This document shows positions 34,255 to 43,737 of a DNA stretch of 64,000 nucleotides, piece by piece. Every line of letters starts with the position of its first letter. Position 1 is the stretch's first letter. The stretch covers positions 806,001-870,000 of the forward strand of contig NZ_CP010836.1 in NCBI RefSeq assembly GCF_000935025.1. Reading direction: 5' to 3'. The translations under genes were made by a program, and so were the position numbers. Source of the DNA: Sphingomonas hengshuiensis (lineage in GTDB: Bacteria > Pseudomonadota > Alphaproteobacteria > Sphingomonadales > Sphingomonadaceae). The notes below the pieces were generated by a model. That model ran no database searches, was not told the origin of the DNA, and saw only the letters and a list, made by a program, of their open reading frames with translations.

Positions 34255-37242
34255 TTGACGAGCTATATCCGGAATCCGCGCAGCGCCATGCTCCCGTTTC
34301 TGATGGGAACAGCCGCGCTCGCGCTCTGTTCGGCGGGCATTGCCCAGGCACAGGACGCGACCGAGAAGGCGCCCGAACCCGTGGCAGACGCGACCGTGCC
34401 CGAGGCGCAGGCGGGCGGCGCTGCCGATCAGGGTGCGATCGTGGTCACGGGATCGCGTATCAAGAACACGATCTATACCTCGACGTCGCCGGTAACCGTG
34501 ATCGATACCGCAAGGGCCGCGGAATCGGGCAGGGTCACTGCCGCAGAGATCCTGCAAAGCACGCCGATCGCCGCCAGCGCGGGGCAGGTCAACAATACCT
34601 ATACCGGCTATCTCGTCGGCGGTGGCGCGGGGATCAACACGGTGTCGCTGCGCGGATTGGGCGACCAGCGCTCGCTGGTGCTGCTGAACGGCCGCCGCCT
34701 GCCGCCTTCGGGTGTCGGCGGGTCGGTCGGCCCGGTCGATCTGAGCGTGATCCCGGCCACGATCGTCCAGCGCTATGAAGTGCTGAAGGACGGGGCATCC
34801 TCGGTCTACGGATCGGATGCCGTCGCGGGTGTGATCAACGCGATCACGCGCTCGAACGTGGAGGGTCTCGACCTCAGTGCGCTCGGCACGATCACTCACG
34901 GGGGCGGGGCGGGGGCCTATTCGCTCAATGGCGCATGGGGGCGCTCTTTCTCGCAGGGGCGCGTCTCGATCGCCGCGGACTATTACAACCAGGGCCGGCT
35001 GACGATGGCGCAGCGCGCGAACTTCGCCTGCCCGGAGCATCGCTACTATAAGCCCGACGGATCGCGCGCCGACCTGATCGATCCCGTGACCAACAGCTAC
35101 AAATGCTATTTGAACACGTCGGCCGAAGGCTCGGTCTATGCCTATTACCCGATCGAGGCGACCGGCGTGCCGCGGCTGTTCGACGTCTACGCCATCCGCC
35201 CGGGCGCGGTGAACCAGAATGTGTCGGGCTTCGCGCCGGTCGGGGGGCTCGCGCAGCTCAGCTATGCCGATTCCCGGCAGCTTCGCCAGACGGTGTTCTC
35301 GCCGATGCAGCGCGGCAGCGTTTTCGTACAGGGTGAATATCGGCCCGAATGGATCGATGTCGAACTGTACACCGAACTCCTATATTCCAAGCGCAAGTCC
35401 GAACAGGTCGGCTTCTCGGTCTTTCGCCCCTTCTATGCACGGAAATCCACGATCAATCCGCTGCGCGACGCGATCGTGCCGGGGCTGGAGCAGTATGGCG
35501 AAGTGGGCCTGATCGCCCGGCCGCAGGTGCTGTACGAACTGACCAGCGAGCAGGATATCGATGTGTATCGTGGCGTGCTGGGCGGGCGCGGCAGCCTGTT
35601 CGGCTGGTCCTATGACGCCTATGCCTCGCACTCGCTCAGCAAGGGCCGCTATTCCTCCGATGCGATCTACAATGATCGCGTCGCCTATGGCACGGGCACG
35701 AACCAGAGCGATTTCAGTCCGCTCGCGGGGGGCGTGTGCGGCACGGGTGCGCCGGCGGGATGCGTACCGCTCGACCTGTTTTCGCGCGACGTGCTGGAGG
35801 ACGGCAAGTTCACGCAGCAGATGCGCGATTATTACTTCACGCGCGACGAAGGGCGGACCTCCTATTCGCAGACCATCGCCGAATTCTCCGCGACCGGCGA
35901 CCTGTTCAAGCTGCCCCACGGCCCGCTGAGCGCCGCTGTCGGCGCAACGGTCCGGCATGACGCGATCGACGATCGTCCGGGTACGCTTTCGACCGACCAT
36001 AATATCTGGGGCCGCGCCACCGCCGGGCGGACCAAGGGCGACGACACGGTGTTCGAAGTCTATGGCGAGTTCGACGCACCGCTGATCCGCAACGTGCCGC
36101 TGATCGAGGATCTGAAGCTCAATGTCTCGGGCCGCTTCAGCCATTATCAGAGCGTGGGCAGCGCCGGGACGTACAAGGTCGGGCTCAACTGGGCGGTGAA
36201 CAACACCATCCGCTTGCGCGGCACCTATGGCACGTCGTTCCGCGCCCCGACGCTGTACGAACAATATCTCAACGACCAGCGCGGCTTCCTGGAACAGGCG
36301 GATGTCGATCCCTGTGTCGGCTTCGACCAGACCGACAGCAGCGGCAATTTCCTGCTTACCAACGACCTTATCCGCCAGAACTGCGCTGCCGCGGGGCTTC
36401 CGGCCGCCTTTGTCGGTGGTTTGAACCGCGTGACGATCCAGATGAACGGCGGCGGAGACCAGCTCAAGGCGGAGCGATCGACGGCAAGCACCGTGGGGCT
36501 GGCGCTCACCCCGCCCCGCTCGGGGCTCCAGATCGCAGTCGATTACTGGCGGATCGAGATCACGGACCAGATCAGCAATGTGGGCGCGGGCGCAGTCAAC
36601 GCCTGCTATAATGCCGACGATTTCCCGACGAGCGGCTATTGCAGCCTGTTCCAGCGCGATCCGGTCGATTTCGGTGTCCAGACGATCGATACCCGTTTCG
36701 TCAACATCCCGACCGAGCGTTCGTCCGGCATCGATTTTACCGGCGACTATGAGCATGAGTTCAACAGCGGAACCTTGTCCGCAAATCTGCTGGCCTCGTA
36801 CATTCTGGAGCACAAGATCCAGCCGTTTGCGGGCAACGAGGTGCAGGAATATGTCGGGATGCTCGGCTATCCCCGACTGGTCGGCAATTTCAACACGCGG
36901 TTCCATCGCCGAAACTGGCTCGTCGCCTACACGCTCAACTTCACCGGGGCATCGAGCAATATCGGGCGATATGGCGAGACCGGACAGCTGAATGGCGGCT
37001 ATGCGAACGGCGCGACCTATGAAGCATCGGTCGATGCCTTCGTCACGCACGACCTGTTCTTTTCCTACAGCGCCAAGACCTGGCAGGTCCTGTTCGGCGT
37101 GCGCAACCTGACCGGCCAGAAGGCGCCGATCGTCGGGGAGGGGATCAGCTACTCGCGCCTCGGCAACTACCCGTGGAGCAGCCAATATTCCGACGGCTAT
37201 GTGGGCCGCCGATACATGATGCGCGTGTCGAAGGTGTTTTGA
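34255..37242 (+). CDS. TonB-dependent receptor, complete (large)
   Basis: About 995 residues. Signal peptide ending AQAQ, acidic Ala/Pro linker, plug beginning AIVVTGSRIK, then LRGLGDQRSLVLLNGRRL and KDGASSVYGSDAVAGVINAITR, followed by a long barrel ending MMRVSKVF. No STN domain. The long loops, including Cys-containing segments (FACPEHRYY, YKCYLN, GVCGTGAPAGC), suggest a complex ligand. It follows the S9 peptidase by 76 bases, suggesting joint handling of peptides. The start is taken as TTG at 34255, five bases after GGGGG (34245-34249), exactly as for the minus-strand receptor. ATG at 34288 is an alternative; the frame also runs back into the peptidase gene without a plausible start. Confidence 0.92.
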   Translation: MTSYIRNPRSAMLPFLMGTAALALCSAGIAQAQDATEKAPEPVADATVPEAQAGGAADQGAIVVTGSRIKNTIYTSTSPVTVIDTARAAESGRVTAAEILQSTPIAASAGQVNNTYTGYLVGGGAGINTVSLRGLGDQRSLVLLNGRRLPPSGVGGSVGPVDLSVIPATIVQRYEVLKDGASSVYGSDAVAGVINAITRSNVEGLDLSALGTITHGGGAGAYSLNGAWGRSFSQGRVSIAADYYNQGRLTMAQRANFACPEHRYYKPDGSRADLIDPVTNSYKCYLNTSAEGSVYAYYPIEATGVPRLFDVYAIRPGAVNQNVSGFAPVGGLAQLSYADSRQLRQTVFSPMQRGSVFVQGEYRPEWIDVELYTELLYSKRKSEQVGFSVFRPFYARKSTINPLRDAIVPGLEQYGEVGLIARPQVLYELTSEQDIDVYRGVLGGRGSLFGWSYDAYASHSLSKGRYSSDAIYNDRVAYGTGTNQSDFSPLAGGVCGTGAPAGCVPLDLFSRDVLEDGKFTQQMRDYYFTRDEGRTSYSQTIAEFSATGDLFKLPHGPLSAAVGATVRHDAIDDRPGTLSTDHNIWGRATAGRTKGDDTVFEVYGEFDAPLIRNVPLIEDLKLNVSGRFSHYQSVGSAGTYKVGLNWAVNNTIRLRGTYGTSFRAPTLYEQYLNDQRGFLEQADVDPCVGFDQTDSSGNFLLTNDLIRQNCAAAGLPAAFVGGLNRVTIQMNGGGDQLKAERSTASTVGLALTPPRSGLQIAVDYWRIEITDQISNVGAGAVNACYNADDFPTSGYCSLFQRDPVDFGVQTIDTRFVNIPTERSSGIDFTGDYEHEFNSGTLSANLLASYILEHKIQPFAGNEVQEYVGMLGYPRLVGNFNTRFHRRNWLVAYTLNFTGASSNIGRYGETGQLNGGYANGATYEASVDAFVTHDLFFSYSAKTWQVLFGVRNLTGQKAPIVGEGISYSRLGNYPWSSQYSDGYVGRRYMMRVSKVF

Positions 37243-37295
37243 TCGTGGGGGTCAAGCACTTGATTGTACCGGGAAACATCTGGGGCGGGGCAGGG

Positions 37296-38936
37296 ATGGA
37301 CAGGATATTCGACCGAGGACTGGGGGTCTGCATATTGGGAGCGGCCTCGGTCGGATTGATGGCTGCGGCGTCCGGTCAGGCGCGGGCGCAGGACGAGCCG
37401 CCGGCACAATCGGCGCCGCAGCCAGAAACACCACCCGAACGGCTGGTCGACGTCTATCGCTATCGCGTGCTGGGCAACAGCACGCTGCCGCGCACGGAGA
37501 TGGAGCGCGCGGTACTTCCTTATCTGGGGCCGAAGCGCACGATCTCGGACATCGAGGCGGCACGCGCTGCGCTGGAAAAGGCCTATCGCGACCGTGGCTT
37601 CGAAACCGTCGCGGTGGAAATCCCGCAGCAGGACGTGCGCGGCGGCGTGGTCGCGTTCCAGGTGGTCGAACTCAGCATCGGGCAGGTCCGGGTGGTCGGG
37701 GCGCGGCATTTCTCGCCCCAGGATCTGAGAGACCGGCTGCCGGAGCTGAAGGAAGGCACCGTCCCCAATTATGGCGAGGTGTCGCGGCAGCTTGCCCTGG
37801 CCAATCGCTCGGCCCTGCGCTCGATCACGCCGACCCTGCGTCGCGGGGCGGCGCCCGACACGGTGGACGTCGACCTCAATGTCGAGGAAAGCTCGCCGTT
37901 CAGCGGGACGATCGAGCTTAACGACCGGACCAGCAGCAGGACCCGCCGGCTGCGCGTCGCAGGATCGCTCAGCTACAATAATCTGTTCCAGCGCGAGCAC
38001 AGCCTCAACCTTCAGGGGCAGTTCTCGCCCGAGGCGCCTTCCGAATCCTGGGTGGCGTCGGCGTCCTATGTCGTGCCGGTGCTCGGCACGCCCTTGTCCT
38101 TCGTCGCCTATGGCGTGCATTCGGACAGCGACGTGACGGCCGTCGGCGGGATCGGCGTGATCGGCACCGGCGACATTGCCGGGCTGCGCGCGCTCTACAG
38201 TTTCGCGAGCGGCGATCCGGCCAGCGCGTGGCAGCACCAGCTCACGCTCGGCCTCGACTATAAGAACTTCACCGAAAATCTGGTGGTCGGATCGGATTCG
38301 GCCAACACCCCGATCGATTATGTCCCGCTGACTGCGCAATATGCGTTGGCGCGGCACCAGCCCGAATATGATTTCGACATGAGCCTGACGCTCACCGCCG
38401 GCTTGCGCGGACTGGACGCAACCGAGCGCGAATTCCGCCTCAAGCGCTACAATGCCAGCGCCAATTGGCTGACGCTCAGGGCCGAGGCCGGCTATCTTCA
38501 CCGGCTGAGGGGCGATTGGCGCGTCGGCACGCGCTTTGCCGGGCAATTTGCGGGCAGGCCGCTGATCGCCAACGAGCAATTTTCGATCGGCGGCCTCGAA
38601 TCGGTTCGCGGCTATTATGAAAGCCATGAGCTCGGCGACGACGGCGCATCCGTCCAGTTCCAGGTAGACACGCCCAACATCGCGCCTGCCAAATGGATGG
38701 ATCAGCTTCGCCTGTTCGCGTTCACCGACGCGGGTCTCGTCCGCATCTATGACCCGCTGAGCGATCAGAACGCCTCGACCGGCCTGGTCAGCGTCGGCGC
38801 CGGGCTGACGCTCCGCGCATTCGGGCGAGTCAACCTATCCACTCTGCTGGCCGCGCCGCTGCTGCGACCGGGAAGCACGGTCACGGACGCCGCGGATTCG
38901 GTTCGCGCACAGGTTCGGCTGTGGACGCAGTTCTAA
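37296..38936 (+). CDS. TpsB 2: ShlB/FhaC/HecB-family two-partner secretion transporter
   Basis: About 546 residues, paralogous to the transporter at 11342. The signal peptide ends GQARAQ. The POTRA region shows RVLGNSTLPRTEME, YRDRGFETVAVEIPQQ and IGQVRVVGARHF, very close to TpsB 1. The barrel contains the family VRGY motif at residue 437 (ESVRGYYESHE), and the final strand ends VRLWTQF. It should export TpsA 2. ATG at 37296 follows GGGGCGGGG and gives a good signal peptide; TTG at 37260, eight bases after GGGGG, is also possible. The following ExbB gene begins about 26 bases after its stop. Confidence 0.92.
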   Translation: MDRIFDRGLGVCILGAASVGLMAAASGQARAQDEPPAQSAPQPETPPERLVDVYRYRVLGNSTLPRTEMERAVLPYLGPKRTISDIEAARAALEKAYRDRGFETVAVEIPQQDVRGGVVAFQVVELSIGQVRVVGARHFSPQDLRDRLPELKEGTVPNYGEVSRQLALANRSALRSITPTLRRGAAPDTVDVDLNVEESSPFSGTIELNDRTSSRTRRLRVAGSLSYNNLFQREHSLNLQGQFSPEAPSESWVASASYVVPVLGTPLSFVAYGVHSDSDVTAVGGIGVIGTGDIAGLRALYSFASGDPASAWQHQLTLGLDYKNFTENLVVGSDSANTPIDYVPLTAQYALARHQPEYDFDMSLTLTAGLRGLDATEREFRLKRYNASANWLTLRAEAGYLHRLRGDWRVGTRFAGQFAGRPLIANEQFSIGGLESVRGYYESHELGDDGASVQFQVDTPNIAPAKWMDQLRLFAFTDAGLVRIYDPLSDQNASTGLVSVGAGLTLRAFGRVNLSTLLAAPLLRPGSTVTDAADSVRAQVRLWTQF

Positions 38937-38962
38937 AGCAGCGACGAGGGGGAATGAACAAG

Positions 38963-40753
38963 ATGAAACGTGGTTTGATGGCTGTCTTGATGCTGGCTCT
39001 GGCGGTTCCCGTGCCGGCACTGGCCTGGTGGAGCCAGGATTGGCAGTATCGCCGCAAGGTGACGTTGGACGCATCCGCCGTCGCCGGGCTGAAGGAGACG
39101 TTGCACCGGGTGCCGGTGCTCGTCCGCCTGCACGGCGGAACGGTCGACTTCACGCAGTTCAAACCCGACGGCAGCGACATCCGCTTCGTCGCGGCGGACG
39201 ACAAGACGCCGCTGAACTTTCACGTCGAACGCTTCGATCCGGCGGCCGAAATCGCGCTGATCTGGGTCGATGTGCCCGAACTGGTGGCCGGCAAGCCCCG
39301 CGAGATCTGGATGTATTATGGCGGCAACGGCACCGCCGCCAACAACGCCTCCGCCTCGTTCGACGGCGAGCAGGCGCTGGTCCTTCACTTCGGCGAAGCG
39401 AATGGCATCCCGGCAGACCTGACTGCCAATCGCAACAAGGTGTCGGTCGCCGGGGTCGCCCCGGTTGTCGACGGCGTGGTTGCAGGCGGGCTCGCGCTGA
39501 AGCCGGGCAGTCAGATCCACATCGATCCGAGCCAGTCGCTCAGCATCCAGCCAGGCGGACAGATGACCTGGTCGGCCTGGCTCAAGTCCGATCTAGAAGC
39601 CGGAGCGGCGGATACCGTGATCTACACCAAATTCGGCAGCGGCGACGAAGCGTCGCCGGATCGGTTGACGCTCGGCACCCGCGGCGGCCTGCCCTACATT
39701 CGCGTCGGCGCCGCCGAGGCCGCGGCCCGGACTCCGCTTACCCCGGGCACCTGGGCGCATCTGGCGATCACTGCCGATGACAAGCAGGTGATCCTCTATG
39801 TCAACGGCAGCGAAATGGCGCGGCTGACGGGCGGCCTTCCGGCGCTTGGAGGGGCCGAGGTGATCGGCGGCTATGGCGAGACTCCGGGCTTTGCCGGGAC
39901 CGTCGACGAGGTCGGGCGGGCCAATACGGCGCGCTCCGCTTCTTTCCTCGCGGTGCAGGCGCAGTCCCAGGGGCCGTTGTCGCGCTTTTCCACCGTGGCC
40001 GCGACGGCGGAGCAGCGGGGAACCGAGTCGGTCGGCTATGCCCGCATTCTGGTAGGCGCGCTGACTCCCGACGCATGGCTGATCATTGCGCTGCTTGCGC
40101 TGATGGCCGGCGTCTCCTGGGTCGTGATGGCGTCCAAGGCGCAGTTGATCAGCCGGACTTTGGCGGCGAACCGGAAATTTCTGAAGGCACTCCGCCAGGC
40201 GGTCATCGCGCCGGACGGTGCAAAGGCGCTGGCCGAACTGCCGCTTGGCAAGGATGTGCCGGCATCGACGCTGGGGCGCATCTTCACCGCCGCTCAGGAA
40301 GAACTCGGCCTGCGCCTCGGCGAAGCGCGCCGGCTTGGCAACGGCGGGCTGCTGGTGCCCGAAGCGGTGGCGATGGTGCGGGCGATGCTCGACGCGACCC
40401 GCGTCGAAGAGGAGCAGCGCCTGTCCAGGCGGATGGTGCTGTTGACCATCGCGATCTCCGGCGGGCCGTTCCTGGGGCTGCTGGGCACCGTTATCGGCGT
40501 GATGATCACCTTTGCGGGGGTCGCCGCTGCGGGAGAGGTCAACATCACTGCGATCGCGCCAGGCATTGCCGCGGCGCTGGTGGCGACGGTGGCGGGGCTC
40601 GCCGTCGCGATCCCGGCGCTGTTCGGGTATAATTATCTCAACAGTCGCCTGGACGAAGTCGCCGATTCCCACGACGTCTTTGCCGAGGAGTTGGAAAAGC
40701 GCATCGCAGACAGCTACCGCCCCGGCGGTTCGCTGACCTCGCCGGCCCGATAG
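38963..40753 (+). CDS. ExbB/TolQ-type proton channel subunit with DUF2341-LamG periplasmic extension (2)
   Basis: 596 residues with the same order as the protein at 13096. Signal peptide (ALAWW). Strong DUF2341 match at about 25-125 (WQYRRKVTLDAS, then IRFVAADDKTPLNFHVE, then IWMYYGGNGTA). LamG-like sandwich about 135-335 (MTWSAWLKSD, then WAHLAITADDKQVILYVNG). First membrane span near 368-389. ExbB core GPFLGLLGTVIGVMITF (501-517) and APGIAAALVATVAGLAVAIP (532-551). ATG at 38963 lies nine bases after GAGGGGGA; ATG at 38954 is too close to that site. The exbD ribosome site overlaps its stop. Confidence 0.9.
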   Translation: MKRGLMAVLMLALAVPVPALAWWSQDWQYRRKVTLDASAVAGLKETLHRVPVLVRLHGGTVDFTQFKPDGSDIRFVAADDKTPLNFHVERFDPAAEIALIWVDVPELVAGKPREIWMYYGGNGTAANNASASFDGEQALVLHFGEANGIPADLTANRNKVSVAGVAPVVDGVVAGGLALKPGSQIHIDPSQSLSIQPGGQMTWSAWLKSDLEAGAADTVIYTKFGSGDEASPDRLTLGTRGGLPYIRVGAAEAAARTPLTPGTWAHLAITADDKQVILYVNGSEMARLTGGLPALGGAEVIGGYGETPGFAGTVDEVGRANTARSASFLAVQAQSQGPLSRFSTVAATAEQRGTESVGYARILVGALTPDAWLIIALLALMAGVSWVVMASKAQLISRTLAANRKFLKALRQAVIAPDGAKALAELPLGKDVPASTLGRIFTAAQEELGLRLGEARRLGNGGLLVPEAVAMVRAMLDATRVEEEQRLSRRMVLLTIAISGGPFLGLLGTVIGVMITFAGVAAAGEVNITAIAPGIAAALVATVAGLAVAIPALFGYNYLNSRLDEVADSHDVFAEELEKRIADSYRPGGSLTSPAR

Positions 40754-40762
40754 GAGGCCGCG

Positions 40763-41170
40763 ATGAAGCGCAGGAATCGGCGGCCCAAGCCGTATGACGA
40801 CATCAACATCACGCCGATGGTGGACCTCACCTTCGTTCTGCTGGTGATTTTCATCCTGATGACGACGATGTCGGTCCAGGGGATCAAGGTCGCGCTGCCC
40901 AAGGCCAGCTCGTCGGTGAGCCTGGAAAAGCCCTCGACGCGCGCGGTGACGATCGATGGCGCGGGGCAGATCTATCTCGACGCTTCGCCCGTCACGATTC
41001 CCGAGCTCGAATCGGCGCTGCGCACACTGCGCGCGACCGATGGCGAGTTCCCGGTCGTGGTGCGGGGCGACCGCGTCGCGCAATATGGGCGGCTGATGGA
41101 AGTGATGGACGTGTGCGGACGTCTCGGCATCTCGCAGATCGGCCTGGTCAGCGAAAAGCCGAGGACGTGA
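40763..41170 (+). CDS. ExbD/TolR-family biopolymer transport protein (2)
   Basis: 135 residues, the same length as the module 1 protein. A basic N-terminus (KRRNRRPK) leads into a single span with Asp21 in NITPMVDLTFVLLVIF, the proton-pathway residue. The periplasmic domain (QIYLDASPVTIPELES, then FPVVVRGDRVAQYGRLMEVMDVC) is intact. A GGAGG site at the upstream stop couples it to the ExbB gene. It completes the inner-membrane motor of module 2. Confidence 0.93.
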   Translation: MKRRNRRPKPYDDINITPMVDLTFVLLVIFILMTTMSVQGIKVALPKASSSVSLEKPSTRAVTIDGAGQIYLDASPVTIPELESALRTLRATDGEFPVVVRGDRVAQYGRLMEVMDVCGRLGISQIGLVSEKPRT

Positions 41171-41172
41171 CG

Positions 41173-41415
41173 ATGACACGCGCCGCATCCAGCCGCGTCT
41201 TCTGCGGTCCCTGCCTGATCGTGATGATTGCGTTGGCGCCTTCCGCCTGGGTCGTGCTCCTGGGCGCGTGGGCGCTCGTCACCGGCTCTGCCGATGGCGA
41301 CCCATGCGCCGCGGACCATAGGCGCGGCGGGCAGGTCGGCTCCGCGGAATCGGCGCGGGACGCGCAGATCCGCCGATCCGACGAGGCGCGCCGTTGGGCG
41401 TGGACATGCAATTGA
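41173..41415 (+). CDS. Small membrane protein candidate, unknown function
   Basis: An 80-codon frame between exbD 2 and the TonB-like gene, starting at ATG after GAGGACGTGACG. It encodes one strongly hydrophobic segment (about residues 12-38, LIVMIALAPSAWVVLLGAWALV) and a charged tail with no recognisable domain. Module 1 has no counterpart; there tonB follows exbD after six bases. It could be a real small protein or a chance frame in the enlarged gap. The tail composition (Arg/Ala/Asp-rich) looks less coding-like than the front. Confidence 0.35.
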   Translation: MTRAASSRVFCGPCLIVMIALAPSAWVVLLGAWALVTGSADGDPCAADHRRGGQVGSAESARDAQIRRSDEARRWAWTCN

Positions 41416-41449
41416 GCGGCACCGTCCCTCCCTGCGTCGGCGCGACGCG

Positions 41450-42160
41450 ATGATGCGGTCCGTCCCTGCGCGTCTGCGCGAACATGGCGCCCCGATCGCC
41501 GTCGCGGTCCTGACACTCTGCGCCGCCGTGTCGCTGGCGATCCTGTTGTGGCCGCGCCCGGTGCCGGCGCCGAGGACGGACCGTGTGGTTCAGATCGTCC
41601 AGGTCGAGCCGCAACCGGCGCCCGAGCGTCCCGAACCGGAGCCGGAACCCGAAGAGGTGAAAGAGGAACCGGTCGTCAAGCCGGACCCTGTCGTCCCGGT
41701 GGAACTGAACAAGACGGTTGCGGAAAAGCCCAGCGCCACGCCGGCCACGGTGCCCGATCAACTGCCGCCGTCCCAGAGCACGCAGCAGGGCGGGCTCAAC
41801 CGTTTGGCGGATGCCGGATCGGACAGCTTCCGCCTGAGCGCCGGGCAGGGCGGGGGGCTGTTCGGACGTGGTGGCGCCGGCGGTGGCGGTGGGGACTGGG
41901 AAGCGGCAATCGCGCTGCACATCACCCGCGCGCTTCAGCGCGACCAGCGGACGCGCGCGGCGCGCGGCAGTCTGGCGGTGTCGGTGGCGATCGAAGCGGA
42001 CGGGCACTTCGGCTCCGCCCGGCTGCGTTCGAGCACCGGCGACGCATCGCTGGATGCCGCGATCCGCGATGTCCTGAACAGACTCTCGCCCATGAACCGG
42101 CCCCGGCCGGCGGGCGTCGGCGCCGCGACTAACATGACGATCGATCTGAAACGCAAATAG
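41450..42160 (+). CDS. TonB-like energy transducer of module 2
   Basis: About 236 residues from ATG at 41450 (a second ATG follows directly). Membrane span about 15-35. A Pro/Glu-rich periplasmic arm follows (VQVEPQPAPERPEPEPEPEE), then a Gly-rich hinge (GGGLFGRGGAGGGGG) and a TonB/TolA-like C-terminal domain (WEAAIALHITRALQRDQRTR, then LAVSVAIEADGHFGSARL, then AGVGAATNMTIDLKRK). As in module 1 the common YP signature is absent. The open frame runs upstream, but those residues (Arg-rich, no helix) do not look like TonB. No strong ribosome site is visible before 41450, so the exact start is uncertain. Confidence 0.8.
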   Translation: MMRSVPARLREHGAPIAVAVLTLCAAVSLAILLWPRPVPAPRTDRVVQIVQVEPQPAPERPEPEPEPEEVKEEPVVKPDPVVPVELNKTVAEKPSATPATVPDQLPPSQSTQQGGLNRLADAGSDSFRLSAGQGGGLFGRGGAGGGGGDWEAAIALHITRALQRDQRTRAARGSLAVSVAIEADGHFGSARLRSSTGDASLDAAIRDVLNRLSPMNRPRPAGVGAATNMTIDLKRK

Positions 42161-42191
42161 TTGATCCGAGATCATTAGGGGGTCCAGAAAC

Positions 42192-43727
42192 GTGAACATC
42201 TTCAAGCTTTTAATTGGAACGAGCCTCACTGCGCTGGTCCTGACGAGCGCGACGCCCGCGTCCGCCCAGGCGGTCGACGACATCGGCTTCGACTTGCTGC
42301 AACTGCTCGTCGATGAAGGGCTGATCTCCCGCGAAAAGGCCCAGGGCCTGCTGGAGCGCGCGCGGGCAAGCGCCGAACTGCGCCAGAAGCGCGAAGTCGC
42401 GGCGAACCAGCCTGCGGTCGACATCGCCTATGTGCCCCAGGTCGTCCGCGAGGAGATCAAGGCCGAGGCGAAGGCCGAGATGCTCAAGGAGGCGCGCGAA
42501 GGCGGTCTGCTGGCGCCCGATGCGCTTCCGGCATGGGTGAAGGCGGTCAAGCTCTCAGGCGATTTCCGCGTGCGTTTCCAGAGCGAACGGTTCGACCCCG
42601 ACAATTTCCCGTTCTTCCCCGATGTCGCCGCGATCAACGCTGCCGGTGGAGTCGCCGACGCGGCCGGATTCCCGTTGCTCAACTCGACGGTGAACCGCAA
42701 GCGGGCGCAGTTCCGCGGACGCTTCAACGTCGAGGCCACCGTCAGTCCCAATGTGGCGGTAGGGTTCGGCCTGGCGGGCGGGCAGGTGCCCGGCGCGGTG
42801 TCGACGGGATCGCTGCTGGGCGACTTCTATGATCCCAAGGGCGTGTGGATCGACAATATCTATGCGCGCTTCACCCCGGCCAAGGGCGTGGACCTGACTG
42901 TCGGGCGGATGCCCAATCCCTTCTATTCCACCGACATGGTCTGGGACCCCGACATCCGGCCCGAGGGTGCGGTTTTGTCCGGTCGCTATCAATTCAACAA
43001 TGGCATTGGCGCCTTCGCAACCGCTGGCGTGCTGCCGCTCCAGGAGCGCGAACGGTTCGCGGACAGCTATCTCTATGCCGGTCAGATCGGGGTCGAAGCG
43101 CCGTTGACCGACGGCATCTCGGCAAAGCTGGCGGCCGCTTATTATTATTACGACAATCTCCAGAGCATGAAGAACCCAGCCGATGGTTCGCGCCTCAACG
43201 ACTGGAGCGCCCCCGCAATCGTCGCAAGGGGCAATTCGGTGTTCAACATGCGCACCGACGGCACCACGACGCTGGCCGGGCTCGCCGCCAACTACGAACT
43301 GGTCGCGGGTACGGGGCGCATCCGCTATTCGACCGGGGAGATCGGGGTTGGCCTGACGGGCGAGGTCGTGAAGAATCTCGGCCTCGACACTGCCCAGGTC
43401 GCCCGCCTGCGCGGCGAACCCGGCGTGACGCCGGGCAGCCTCGGCTGGCAGGTGCGCCTGGACGCAGGCTATTCGAGCATCACCCGGCCGGGCCAGTGGC
43501 GCGCGGCGGCGGCGTATAAGCGGATCGAGACCGATGCCGTGCTCGACCTGTTCACCGATGGCGAGTTCGGCCTGGGGGGCACCGACGTCAAGGGATATGT
43601 GCTCGAGGCCGAGTATGGGATCTTTACTAACACTGGGATCGAGCTGCGCTATCTGAGCTCGGATTCGATCAACCGGCCCCCGCTCGCGATCGACGTGCTC
43701 CAGATCAACCTGAACACCCGGTTCTGA
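42192..43727 (+). CDS. Putative porin of module 2
   Basis: 511 residues, paralogous to the porin at 15952. A signal peptide ends PASAQA, then the same helical lead (FDLLQLLVDEGLISREKAQGLLERA), the VPQVVREEIKAEAKAEML segment matching the VPEAVRAQVREEVKRD segment of the other, and a barrel beginning VKLSGDFRVRFQSE. The shared block DLFTDGEFGLGGTDVKGY lies near the C-terminus, and the last strand ends LQINLNTRF. The GTG start follows GGGGG by nine bases. Substrate unknown; conserved position suggests a role in the secretion module. Confidence 0.83.
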   Translation: MNIFKLLIGTSLTALVLTSATPASAQAVDDIGFDLLQLLVDEGLISREKAQGLLERARASAELRQKREVAANQPAVDIAYVPQVVREEIKAEAKAEMLKEAREGGLLAPDALPAWVKAVKLSGDFRVRFQSERFDPDNFPFFPDVAAINAAGGVADAAGFPLLNSTVNRKRAQFRGRFNVEATVSPNVAVGFGLAGGQVPGAVSTGSLLGDFYDPKGVWIDNIYARFTPAKGVDLTVGRMPNPFYSTDMVWDPDIRPEGAVLSGRYQFNNGIGAFATAGVLPLQERERFADSYLYAGQIGVEAPLTDGISAKLAAAYYYYDNLQSMKNPADGSRLNDWSAPAIVARGNSVFNMRTDGTTTLAGLAANYELVAGTGRIRYSTGEIGVGLTGEVVKNLGLDTAQVARLRGEPGVTPGSLGWQVRLDAGYSSITRPGQWRAAAAYKRIETDAVLDLFTDGEFGLGGTDVKGYVLEAEYGIFTNTGIELRYLSSDSINRPPLAIDVLQINLNTRF

Positions 43728-43737
43728 GGAGGGCGCG

